Source: Bacteroidales bacterium (lineage in GTDB: Bacteria; Bacteroidota; Bacteroidia; Bacteroidales; UBA932). Taken from it: a DNA stretch of 29,286 bases. Shown here one piece after another: positions 22,682 to 29,286 of the stretch. Each line of letters begins with the position of its first letter. Within the stretch, counting starts at the first letter, position 1. The stretch is from the NCBI GenBank assembly GCA_017554135.1, contig JAFZIX010000166.1:1-29286 (forward strand). The letters are read 5' to 3'. The translations under genes were made by a program, and so were the position numbers. The notes beneath the pieces were generated by a model. The model ran no database searches and was not told the origin of the DNA. It saw only the letters and a list, made by a program, of their open reading frames with translations.

Positions 22682-23410
22682 TTACGCCATCAGGAAATTC
22701 GCCTGGATGAATGCATTCACCGCGGTTGCCGCGAAGAGGAAGAAAATGAGGCAAGCGAAGATGATGCCTATCACCTTGAGGCGCTTCATCCACTTCTGTC
22801 CGCTCCAGCCTATGGTCTGGAACATGCTCCAGAATCCGTGGGTAAGATGGAACCATACTGCCACGAAGAAGAGCAGATAGAGAGCAAGCAGCCACCAGCG
22901 GCCGAAAGTGATGTTAAGCAGGTAGTAGGGGTTGTTCTCGAAGGTGCCGATGCCGAACATCTCCGGCAGCTGCATCTTTGCCCAGAAGTCCATCAGGTGC
23001 AGGCCGATGCATCCGAGGATGACGATTCCAAGAACGAGCATGTTGCGGGAACTCCAGCTGTCGGTGGAGGCCTTGCTGTTAACCTCGTAGCGCTTGATGC
23101 CGCCGCGGGCGATATAGTTCTTCACGGAAAGCCAGATTCCGTAGAGGATATGAATCACAAACCCGAGAGCAAGTATGGGAACCATGATGTCGATGACCGG
23201 AGTGGACATGAAATCGCAGCCCCACTTGAACAGGCCGTCCCCTGCGCTGAAGAGGATATCGTCATCTGCGGCGATGCCGTATTTGCCGGTGAAACTGTCG
23301 ATCACCGAGAAAAAGTTGATGGTCCCGTGCAGAAGCAGGAAGAGGATAAGGAATGCGCCACTTATGGCCTGGATGAATTTCTTGCCGATGGATGAGTTGA
23401 AAATGAACAT
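22682..23410 (-). CDS. sdhC: Succinate dehydrogenase/fumarate reductase cytochrome b558 subunit
   Basis: ATG 23410 gives MFIFNSSIGKKFIQAISGAF and 242 residues; the longer open frame would start upstream of the predicted promoter. Five membrane helices are apparent at about 13-33, 76-98, 122-142, 172-190 and 212-234, the pattern of the b558-type single-subunit anchor. Histidines at 28 (LLLHGT), 87 (VIHILYG), 138 (GLHLMD) and 188/191 (HLTHGFWSMFQTIGW) are candidate haem ligands. The protein anchors the flavin and iron-sulfur subunits and passes electrons to or from menaquinone. Unusually, sdhA and sdhB do not follow: the next gene downstream is rplM behind its own promoter. Confidence 0.92.
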   Translation of the reverse strand: MFIFNSSIGKKFIQAISGAFLILFLLLHGTINFFSVIDSFTGKYGIAADDDILFSAGDGLFKWGCDFMSTPVIDIMVPILALGFVIHILYGIWLSVKNYIARGGIKRYEVNSKASTDSWSSRNMLVLGIVILGCIGLHLMDFWAKMQLPEMFGIGTFENNPYYLLNITFGRWWLLALYLLFFVAVWFHLTHGFWSMFQTIGWSGQKWMKRLKVIGIIFACLIFFLFAATAVNAFIQANFLMA

Positions 23411-23432
23411 CTCTTTTAATACTTTTGGTCTG

Positions 23433-23440
23433 CAAATATA
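23433..23440 (-). promoter_or_regulatory. Putative -7 element of sdhC
   Basis: TATATTTG on the minus strand matches TAnnTTTG and lies 22 bases before the sdhC ATG at 23410, supporting that start. The -33 box is not clear. Confidence 0.55.
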
Positions 23441-23449
23441 AGCAGTTTC

Positions 23450-23480
23450 TTGCAAGTTTGCGAATTTTCCGATATTTTTG
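23450..23480 (+). promoter_or_regulatory. Putative promoter of pyrH-frr
   Basis: TTG (23450-23452), 20 bases, then TATTTTTG (23473-23480) on the plus strand. Spacing and -7 box fit the Bacteroidota consensus. It is 26 bases before the pyrH ATG and back to back with the sdhC promoter. Confidence 0.65.
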
Positions 23481-23506
23481 TTCTCCGCAAACAAACAGTA
23501 AAGTCA

Positions 23507-24211
23507 ATGTACAAGAGAGTCCTACTCAAACTCAGCGGCGAAAGCCTCGGAGGCCCCGCAGGAAAGGGCCTGGATGAAGAAAGCCTCAAGAAGTTCGCGA
23601 AAGAGATCGCGGCTGCAGTGAAGGCCGGATACCAGATTGCCATAGTGAACGGCGGAGGAAACATCTTCCGCGGCATCCAGGGCATAGGCAAAGGCTACGA
23701 CCGCGTCACCGGTGACCGCATGGGCATGCTCGCCACCGTCATCAACTCGATGGCGCTATCATCCGCTCTTCGCAGCGAGGGCATCGAAGCCAAGGTATTT
23801 ACCGCAACGAACATGGCCCCTCTGGCAGAACTCTACACCAGGGACAATGCAGTAGAGACGATGAAGGCGGGCGGAGTTGCCCTGATTTCCGGCGGCACCG
23901 GCAATCCCTTCTTCTCCACCGACTCCGGCGCAGCCCTCAGGGCCCTCGAAATCGGGGCGGATGCAGTGCTGAAAGGCACCCGCGTGGACGGCGTCTACAC
24001 CGCCGATCCCGAGAAGGATCCCACCGCTGTCAAATATGATGAACTCACCTTCCAGGAGGCCCTGACGAAGCATCTTAAGGTGATGGACCAGACCGCTTTC
24101 GCTCTTTGCGAGCAGGGACCTGTTCCCATCGTGGTGTTCGACATCAACGCCCCCGGCGCCCTCCTTGCAGTGCTCGCCGGCGAAAAGGTCGGCACTTTAG
24201 TGCATGCATAA
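23507..24211 (+). CDS. pyrH: UMP kinase
   Basis: ATG 23507 gives MYKRVLLKLSGESLGG and 234 residues, the normal start of bacterial UMP kinase; an in-frame ATG at 23450 lies within the promoter and is rejected. Motifs of the amino-acid-kinase fold are present: the KLSGESL phosphate loop, VNGGGNIFRG, the UMP kinase signature DRMGMLATVINSMAL, SGGTGNPFFSTDSGAALRALEI, and VFDINAPGAL near the end. It phosphorylates UMP to UDP in pyrimidine nucleotide synthesis. The frr gene follows 13 bases after its stop. Confidence 0.97.
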   Translation: MYKRVLLKLSGESLGGPAGKGLDEESLKKFAKEIAAAVKAGYQIAIVNGGGNIFRGIQGIGKGYDRVTGDRMGMLATVINSMALSSALRSEGIEAKVFTATNMAPLAELYTRDNAVETMKAGGVALISGGTGNPFFSTDSGAALRALEIGADAVLKGTRVDGVYTADPEKDPTAVKYDELTFQEALTKHLKVMDQTAFALCEQGPVPIVVFDINAPGALLAVLAGEKVGTLVHA

Positions 24212-24224
24212 AACGATACGATAT

Positions 24225-24794
24225 ATGTTAACAGACAGAGCAAAAGAAATCCTGAACGGCGCCGAAGAAAAAATGCAGGAAGCCGTTCTCTTCCTCGAAG
24301 AAGACCTCAAGACCTACCGCGTCGGCAAGGCCAGCCCCGCCATTTTCAACGGAGTGACGGTTAGTTACTACGGCACACCCACTCCCCTGATGCAGGTGGC
24401 ATCTGTCACTACCCCCGACGCCCGCACCCTGGCCATCCAGCCCTGGGAGCGCAACATGATTCCCGTCATCGAGAAGGCAATTCTGGACGCCAACCTCGGC
24501 TTCACCCCCCAGAACAACGGGGAAATCATCCGCTGCGTGGTGCCCGCCCTCACCGAGGAGCGCCGCAAGGAGTTGGTGAAGAAGGCCAAGGCCACCGGCG
24601 AACAGGCCAAAGTGGTTGTGCGCAACGCCCGCCGGGACGCCATGGAACTCCTCAAGAAAGCCCAGAAAAACGAGGGCATGAGCGAGGATACCGAGAAGGA
24701 AGGCGAGGGCGAAGTGCAGAAAATCACCGACAAGTTCGTGAAGAACGTCGATGATATCGTAGCAGCAAAGGAAAAGGAAATCCTTACAGTGTAG
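24225..24794 (+). CDS. frr: Ribosome recycling factor
   Basis: The start ATG 24225 gives MLTDRAKEILNGAEEKM and 189 residues; ATG 24204 would overlap pyrH and add an atypical MHKTIRY. Conserved RRF segments are clear: the hinge and domain II region RVGKASPAIFNGVTVSYYGTPTPLMQVASV (within 32-65), IQPWERNMIPVIEKAI, PALTEERRKELVKKAKATGEQAKVVVRNARRDA, and the final helix KFVKNVDDIVAAKEKEIL. With EF-G it splits post-termination ribosomes. Its last 11 bases overlap the 3' end of lpxK on the other strand. Confidence 0.97.
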   Translation: MLTDRAKEILNGAEEKMQEAVLFLEEDLKTYRVGKASPAIFNGVTVSYYGTPTPLMQVASVTTPDARTLAIQPWERNMIPVIEKAILDANLGFTPQNNGEIIRCVVPALTEERRKELVKKAKATGEQAKVVVRNARRDAMELLKKAQKNEGMSEDTEKEGEGEVQKITDKFVKNVDDIVAAKEKEILTV

Positions 24795-25785
24795 CGAGCC
24801 GCTGCGCAAATGCCTCGCGGTCGGCTTCATCCACGAAGCTGGCCTTCACGGGCACGGCGAAGAGGCGCCCGCGTATGTTTTCATCCACATTCTTACAGTC
24901 GAGGACGCGCGCAGCGTCCTTTTCTGTTGTAAGGAGGGCGGCGGTGGGGTACTTGCGGACCGCTGCGGCAATCTGCCACATATCCACTTTCGAATAGGCG
25001 TGATGGTCGGGGAACTTCAGCGCCTCCACTATCTTATATGTATCGCTCAGGTGCGCCCGCAAGCGGGTGTCATCCGCGATGCCAGTGAAGAGGACAGCGG
25101 TCTTGGAATAGGTGTAGCGCGTGTCTGCATCCTCCGGGAACACCGGCACGGGAGCGTCATATTCCTCCATAGTGAAAAATAGCGGCTGATCGGACCGTAA
25201 GGCCATTTTCTCCCCCCATTTCTCCCTATCTTCCGGGTCGAGTTCGTGTGGGCACTTCGTTACTATCACAACATCTGCATCCGCAATGCGCGAAGGCAGG
25301 TCCCTCAGGCGGCCGAAGGGTAGCAGGCTATCTTCGAAATACGGGCGGTTCCAGTTCACCAGCACAATGTTGAGGGTGGCGTGGAGTTTCTTATACTGGA
25401 AGGCATCGTCCAACACTATGATATCGGTGCCGTCCTGCACCAGTCGGGCGCATCCCTCCACCCTGTTCTTATCCACCGCAACCGCCACCGATGGAAACTT
25501 GCGCTTGATCTGCAGGGGCTCATCCCCGCTGAAGGCGGCGGTGCTGTCCACCTGAACCATCTGGAACCCCTTGCTCTTGCGTTTGTATCCTCGCGAGAGC
25601 ACCGCCAGATTGGCATTCCCCCAGCGGTCGCTCTCCTGCAGGAGGCGGAGAATCATCTCCGTATGCGGGGTCTTCCCGGTGCCGCCCACGGTGATATTGC
25701 CCACGCAGATGGTGGGGACTTCGGCTCCGGGGGTCTTCCGCCAGGCTTTGGCGGCGCGCTTAAGAATCAGGCGTTGTATCAGCAT
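24784..25785 (-). CDS. lpxK: Tetraacyldisaccharide 4'-kinase
   Basis: LpxK adds the 4'-phosphate to the lipid A precursor at the inner membrane. ATG 25785 gives MLIQRLILKRAAKAWRKT and 333 residues; a TTG at 25806 is in frame but would place the start upstream of a -7 element. Motifs: P-loop VGGTGKTPH (33-41), SRGYKRKSKGF, GDEPLQIKRKFP, the DDAFQYKKL block with the catalytic DDxFQ, then LLPFGRLRDLP, and the C-terminal FPDHHAYS and TTEKDAARVL motifs. The N-terminus carries an amphipathic membrane-binding helix. Its start overlaps the dus gene by 26 bases and its end overlaps frr by 11 bases. Confidence 0.95.
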   Translation of the reverse strand: MLIQRLILKRAAKAWRKTPGAEVPTICVGNITVGGTGKTPHTEMILRLLQESDRWGNANLAVLSRGYKRKSKGFQMVQVDSTAAFSGDEPLQIKRKFPSVAVAVDKNRVEGCARLVQDGTDIIVLDDAFQYKKLHATLNIVLVNWNRPYFEDSLLPFGRLRDLPSRIADADVVIVTKCPHELDPEDREKWGEKMALRSDQPLFFTMEEYDAPVPVFPEDADTRYTYSKTAVLFTGIADDTRLRAHLSDTYKIVEALKFPDHHAYSKVDMWQIAAAVRKYPTAALLTTEKDAARVLDCKNVDENIRGRLFAVPVKASFVDEADREAFAQRLATL

Positions 25786-26773
25786 ATCGCTCGCAAATAT
25801 AATCAAGAATCCCGAAAAGTTCGGCGGAATCCAGGGTAGTAACCATCTTCATGCGGGTTTCCTTGAAGTCCGGCAGGCCCTTGAAGTAGCAGGAGAGGTG
25901 CCGGCGCATCTCGTAGATCCCGCGCGGCTCGCCCTTGTACTGAAGCGAAAGAGTCAGTTGCCGCTTGGCGAGGGCTACTTTTTCCGGCACCGACAGCGGC
26001 GGCAATTCCTCACCGGTGGAGAGGAAGTGCTTGATCTCCCGGAAGAGCCAGGGATGCCCGAAGGTAGCGCGGCCTATCATGATGCCATCCACTCCATAGC
26101 GGTCGAAGGCGTCTTTTGCTTGTTGAGGGGTGGTGATATCGCCGTTGCCGATGATGGGGATGTGCATGCGGGGGTTGTTCTTCACCTCTCCGATGAGGGT
26201 CCAGTCCGCAGTGCCTTTATACATCTGGCAGCGGGTGCGTCCGTGGATGGTAAGTGCTTGGATTCCAACGTCCTGCAGGCGCTCGGCGAGTTCCACTATT
26301 ATCTTGCTGTCGTTGTCCCAGCCGAGGCGCGTTTTCACGGTGACGGGCTTGTCCACAGCCTCAACCACCGCCTTGGTGATGGCTACCATCTTATCCGGAT
26401 AACGCATCATGCCGGAGCCTGCCCCGCGGCCGGCGATTTTGGTTACCGGGCAGCCGAAGTTGATGTCGATCACATCCGCCCCATGCCCGCCGACGAGTTC
26501 CACCGCGTGGTCCGCCATGCGTGCTGCCTCGACCATGGATTCAGGGATATGGCCGTAGATCTGGATGCCGACGGGTGCCTCTTCTTCCAGCGTCCGCATC
26601 TTCGCCAAGGCTTTGGACGCGTCCCGGATCAGGCCGTCGGAGGGGATGAATTCGGTGTAGACCATATCTGTCCCCTGCTCCCGGCAGAGAATGCGGAACG
26701 ACACGTCCGTCACATCCTCCATCGGCGCCAGCAGCACCGGCCTCTGGCCCAAATCTACGTTTCCTATCTTCAT
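25760..26773 (-). CDS. dusB: tRNA-dihydrouridine synthase, DusB type
   Basis: ATG 26773 gives MKIGNVDLGQRPVLLAPMEDVTD and 337 residues. The FMN-binding TIM barrel carries LAPMEDVTD (15-23), FIPSDGLIR, VGIQIYGH, the catalytic block DVIDINFGCPVTKI with Cys108, GSGMMRYP, TVKTRLGWD, LTIHGRTRCQMYKGTADW, and IGNGDITT, with GIMIGRATFGHPWLF near 240. The enzyme reduces uridine in the tRNA D loop using NADPH. The final part runs into lpxK, and the -7 element of lpxK lies within it. Assignment to DusB rather than another Dus subfamily is by general resemblance. Confidence 0.92.
   Translation of the reverse strand: MKIGNVDLGQRPVLLAPMEDVTDVSFRILCREQGTDMVYTEFIPSDGLIRDASKALAKMRTLEEEAPVGIQIYGHIPESMVEAARMADHAVELVGGHGADVIDINFGCPVTKIAGRGAGSGMMRYPDKMVAITKAVVEAVDKPVTVKTRLGWDNDSKIIVELAERLQDVGIQALTIHGRTRCQMYKGTADWTLIGEVKNNPRMHIPIIGNGDITTPQQAKDAFDRYGVDGIMIGRATFGHPWLFREIKHFLSTGEELPPLSVPEKVALAKRQLTLSLQYKGEPRGIYEMRRHLSCYFKGLPDFKETRMKMVTTLDSAELFGILDYICERYADTTPDS
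25794..25801 (-). promoter_or_regulatory. Putative -7 element of lpxK, only 8 bases before the ATG
   Basis: TATATTTG on the minus strand, inside the end of dusB, 8 bases from the ATG at 25785. If used, the transcript would have almost no leader. It argues against the TTG start at 25806. Confidence 0.45.
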
Positions 26774-26779
26774 TGCCCG

Positions 26780-26787
26780 CAAATTTA
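26780..26787 (-). promoter_or_regulatory. Putative -7 element of dusB, 6 bases before the ATG
   Basis: TAAATTTG on the minus strand matches TAnnTTTG and is 6 bases from ATG 26773, implying a leaderless or nearly leaderless message. No obvious -33 box was found. Confidence 0.45.
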
Positions 26788-26830
26788 ACTCATTTTTTTC
26801 TTCACACTGTTCCCGGTCCTTGAAAATTCG

Positions 26831-26838
26831 TATATTCG
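26831..26838 (+). promoter_or_regulatory. Putative -7 element of the glycosidase-like gene
   Basis: TATATTCG (one mismatch to TAnnTTTG) is 6 bases before ATG 26845. The expected -33 positions of this promoter and of the divergent dusB promoter fall in the same few bases near 26807-26811. Confidence 0.35.
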
Positions 26839-26844
26839 CCTGTT

Positions 26845-28584
26845 ATGATAAATCCGTTCCTAATTTGTTTAGCCTTTGCAGCGAGCATCACTGCCAAGCC
26901 GCTTGTGACCGAGCCGGTAACGTCCGATGCAATCAACGACGGAGCCATCATCCGTTTTGAAAATCCCCTGCCTGCAATGCATGTGGAAGGGCGCTCAAAC
27001 GGCACCTATAACAATATAGAACTTGGCTTACCCGGAGTGCTGACTACGCTGGACACCAATCTGGGGATGATGCTTAAGCAACTGAGGGACAACGTGTTAG
27101 AAGGCAGACACGTGGTGTTCGTGGAGGGGGAATTCATCCCCGTCTATAAAAACTGGATACGTGACCATGTGCACACGATGAAGGCTTTCAAGCATTGGGA
27201 GAGAGACCTCCGGACGTATCTTGATTTCACGCTCAAATATCAGCGTCCGGACGGGAGTTTCCTGGAACTGATCAAGCAGATGGACGACGAGCACTGGTCG
27301 TTCGTTGCAGAAGACGACATCGTTTTCTTCCCTGAAGATAATCTATACCTGGCACGGCTGGACATCGAATCGGATGTGGAGTATCTGGTCGTGGAGGGTG
27401 CAACACAGTACTACAAGGCAACTGCCGACCGGAGATGGCTGCGAAAGAATCTGCGCAAACTCGAAGCGGCGATCGAATACTCCACAAGTTCCCCGAAGCG
27501 CTGGGACCCGGAACATGGCCTGGTGAAACGCGCCTACACCATCGATACCTGGGATTTCTCGTACGAAAAATCCGGGCATTACGACCGCCGCATTACCGAA
27601 AAGACACCGATGGCAATCATGCACGGGGATAATTCCGGGGTGTACCAGGCTATGATGGAACTGGCGTGGATGAACCGGCAACTGCATCACAGGGGGCGGG
27701 CCCGCCGCTGGGAAAAGAGAGCGGAGACCTTGCGTGAGAATGCCATCAGATACCTGTGGAACGGGAAGTATTTCAAGCACCAGCTGCCTCTGGGTTGTGC
27801 TCCCGCCGATGACAAGGAAGATATCCGGCTGAGCCTTTCCAACACCTATGATATCAACCGCGGATTCACAAGCATAGAGCAATCCCGCTCGATAGTTGAA
27901 GAGTATATGTTCCGGCGTGACACTACTTCTGCTTTCGCGGAATGGTTTACGATCGATCCCCGCTACTGGCCGATGTTCGGAGACACGCATGCGCATCCTG
28001 CCTACATCAATGGCCTGATTACTTCCTTTACCGCCGGCGAACTTGCAAAAGCGGCATTCAGTTGCGGGCACGAGCAATACGGCTGGGATATCCTCTGCAG
28101 GTTCTACGACAATATGGTGAAGGATGGAGGAAATGTGTATTTTCTGTACGACCGTTACACCCGTGCTCCCCAGAATGCGAAAGTGGGGCCCGCGGCATGG
28201 GGTGCGGCTGCGCTGATTTCTGCCATAGACGAGGGCCTGGCCGGCATCACCGACCTGGAATGTCGCTACCGCAGCCTCGGTTTCTCGCCGCGCTGGCCGG
28301 TAACGCCCTACAAGGAACTCCGTTATTTCACTGGCTGCGAACTGACCGGTGACCTGGTGGATGTGAGGTATATCCTGAAAGACGCCGGGATGCGGTATCA
28401 TATCAATTCCCCCGCAAAAGAGATCCAGTCGCATATTCTCCTGCCTGAAGGAGCCCCGGTTACGTCGGTGAGGCTTAACGGCAAGAATGTTAAATACGAA
28501 ATATCAGAAATCGGCGGCAGCCGCTATATCGACTTCTCCGCCCGTCACCTGAAAGGAACAGCAGATATCGAGATTATATTTTAG
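26845..28584 (+). CDS. Six-hairpin (alpha/alpha) glycosidase-like protein, family uncertain
   Basis: The 579-residue protein has a short hydrophobic N-terminus (about 3-17, ending SITAKP) that could be a weak Sec signal, though it lacks a basic n-region. The body alternates helices with short conserved loops as in (alpha/alpha)6-barrel glycosidases: IPVYKNWIRDHVHTMKAF, YQRPDGSFLE, EDNLYLARLDIESDVEYL, IDTWDFSY, MHGDNSGVYQAMMELAWM, and a GPAAWGAAALISAIDEGLAG motif near 450, reminiscent of rhamnosidase or debranching-type enzymes. The last about 110 residues are a beta-sandwich-like C-terminal domain (ILLPEGAPVTSVRLNGKNV). Candidate acid/base residues cannot be assigned without a structure match. 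It stands alone between dusB and the aminopeptidase and shares its stop region with the convergent neighbour. Confidence 0.6.
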   Translation: MINPFLICLAFAASITAKPLVTEPVTSDAINDGAIIRFENPLPAMHVEGRSNGTYNNIELGLPGVLTTLDTNLGMMLKQLRDNVLEGRHVVFVEGEFIPVYKNWIRDHVHTMKAFKHWERDLRTYLDFTLKYQRPDGSFLELIKQMDDEHWSFVAEDDIVFFPEDNLYLARLDIESDVEYLVVEGATQYYKATADRRWLRKNLRKLEAAIEYSTSSPKRWDPEHGLVKRAYTIDTWDFSYEKSGHYDRRITEKTPMAIMHGDNSGVYQAMMELAWMNRQLHHRGRARRWEKRAETLRENAIRYLWNGKYFKHQLPLGCAPADDKEDIRLSLSNTYDINRGFTSIEQSRSIVEEYMFRRDTTSAFAEWFTIDPRYWPMFGDTHAHPAYINGLITSFTAGELAKAAFSCGHEQYGWDILCRFYDNMVKDGGNVYFLYDRYTRAPQNAKVGPAAWGAAALISAIDEGLAGITDLECRYRSLGFSPRWPVTPYKELRYFTGCELTGDLVDVRYILKDAGMRYHINSPAKEIQSHILLPEGAPVTSVRLNGKNVKYEISEIGGSRYIDFSARHLKGTADIEIIF

Positions 28585-29286
28585 ATAGCCTCGCAGCGCT
28601 TCCGCAGCCACTCTGCGTCGGCCTCGCCAAGATAGGGACGCAGTCGGGCGTAAACCATTGAATGATAGTCGTTAAGCCACTGTTGCTCGGCAGGGGTTAG
28701 CAAGCCTGAAACCAGGATCGAGGTGTCGAACGGGCAGAGGGTCAGAGGCTCGAAGCGCAGCCAGGAGCCGAAGTCGTTGGTGCCCGCATCCACGCATAGA
28801 AGCAGATTTTCGTGTCGCACACCGTGCATGCCCTCCCGGTAGATTCCGGGTTCGTCCGAGGTCACCATTCCTGCTGCGAAGCCGGTGGGATTCAGGTTCT
28901 GGCGTATGTCCTGCGGCCCTTCGTGCACGCCCAGGAACCAGCCCACGCCATGCCCGGTGCCGTGCCCGAAGTTGCGCTGGTGCTCCCAGAGGGGTTCGCG
29001 TGCCAACGCATCCAGCCTGCAACCCGGCGTGCCGGCAGGGAAGACCGCCCGGGCCAAGGCAATGTGGCCCTTCAGCACCAGGGTATAATCCTCCATCTCC
29101 AGCGGAGTGCAGGGGCCGAGGGCCCAGGTGCGGGTGATGTCGGTGGGTCCGCCGGCGTACGGCCCGCCCGAGTCGCACAGGTACAGCCCGCCGTCGCGGA
29201 TGGCCGGTGCGTAGCTGTGCGGGGTGACGTAATGGGGCAGGGCGGCCCCGGGGCCGTAGGCCGAGATGGTCTCGAAACTGTCGCCG
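28581..29286 (-). CDS. pepP: Xaa-Pro aminopeptidase (M24B), C-terminal part, start off the right edge
   Basis: The frame is open from 29285 leftwards to the TAA at 28581-28583, giving about 234 C-terminal residues. The pita-bread fold metal site is clear: LCDSGGPYAGGPTDITRTW supplies the two Asp ligands, FGHGTGHGVGWFLGVHEGP the His and nearby conserved residues, TSDEPGIYREG a Glu ligand and HENLL the final Glu. The enzyme removes N-terminal residues followed by proline, and this two-domain-type C-terminus (about 60 residues after HENLL, ending WLRKRCEAI) fits the long aminopeptidase P group. Internal ATG 29096 is not the real start because the upstream Asp ligands lie before it. The gene symbol is by family and could differ in this organism. 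Confidence 0.92.
   Translation of the reverse strand, partial: GDSFETISAYGPGAALPHYVTPHSYAPAIRDGGLYLCDSGGPYAGGPTDITRTWALGPCTPLEMEDYTLVLKGHIALARAVFPAGTPGCRLDALAREPLWEHQRNFGHGTGHGVGWFLGVHEGPQDIRQNLNPTGFAAGMVTSDEPGIYREGMHGVRHENLLLCVDAGTNDFGSWLRFEPLTLCPFDTSILVSGLLTPAEQQWLNDYHSMVYARLRPYLGEADAEWLRKRCEAI

Noticed and set aside
25571..26788. 405-residue open frame antisense to dusB and lpxK
   Set aside because: Both minus-strand genes are certain from motifs; the plus-strand frame is a shadow.

Overview
The window comes from a moderately GC-rich Bacteroidota genome, most likely Bacteroidales from a gut-type habitat. The support is a SusC/SusD pair, many secreted lipoproteins with N-terminal LxxC-like signal peptides, a b558-type succinate dehydrogenase cytochrome subunit, the gene order rplM-rpsI-rpsB-tsf, and upstream elements matching the Bacteroidota -7 consensus TAnnTTTG. 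I cannot resolve family or genus. No tRNA, rRNA, CRISPR array, transposase or integrase was seen. No gap between genes exceeds 300 bases; the longest (13531-13705, 21567-21728, 22584-22681, 23411-23506, 26774-26844) are described as promoter or leader regions.

Region 1 (1-13530, minus strand) is one long polysaccharide-utilisation-like operon, transcribed right to left: SusC transporter, SusD lipoprotein, a BT_3987/DUF1735-type lipoprotein with a GLUG beta-helix, a large GLUG lipoprotein, a phosphodiester glycosidase (NAGPA-type) lipoprotein, a second large GLUG lipoprotein, and the 5' part of an SGNH/GDSL hydrolase lipoprotein that leaves the window. Genes are 3-13 bases apart or overlap in a TAATG junction. 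No classical glycoside hydrolase and no regulator is visible.

Region 2 (13531-19627, plus strand) diverges from the susC promoter: an endonuclease/exonuclease/phosphatase-fold lipoprotein, a Wzx-like polysaccharide flippase, a second SGNH hydrolase lipoprotein and a fourth GLUG lipoprotein. It ends at a strong hairpin terminator with a UUCG loop. Both arms carry a GLUG + SGNH pair, which suggests a single surface system built by duplication. My inference is that SusCD import is combined with GLUG beta-helix surface proteins and enzymes acting on phosphodiester or ester substituents of a glycan.

Region 3 (19647-29286) is core housekeeping: tsf, rpsB, rpsI, rplM (minus, one ribosomal operon with a consensus promoter), an sdhC without sdhA/sdhB beside it (minus), pyrH-frr (plus), lpxK and a dusB-like gene (minus), a six-hairpin glycosidase-like protein (plus), and the C-terminal part of a Xaa-Pro aminopeptidase (minus, running off the right edge). 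Points of interest here are a dispersed-repeat-like 28-mer read through in the rpsB tail, a hairpin-rich rpsB leader, and several -7 elements so close to start codons that the messages would be nearly leaderless.
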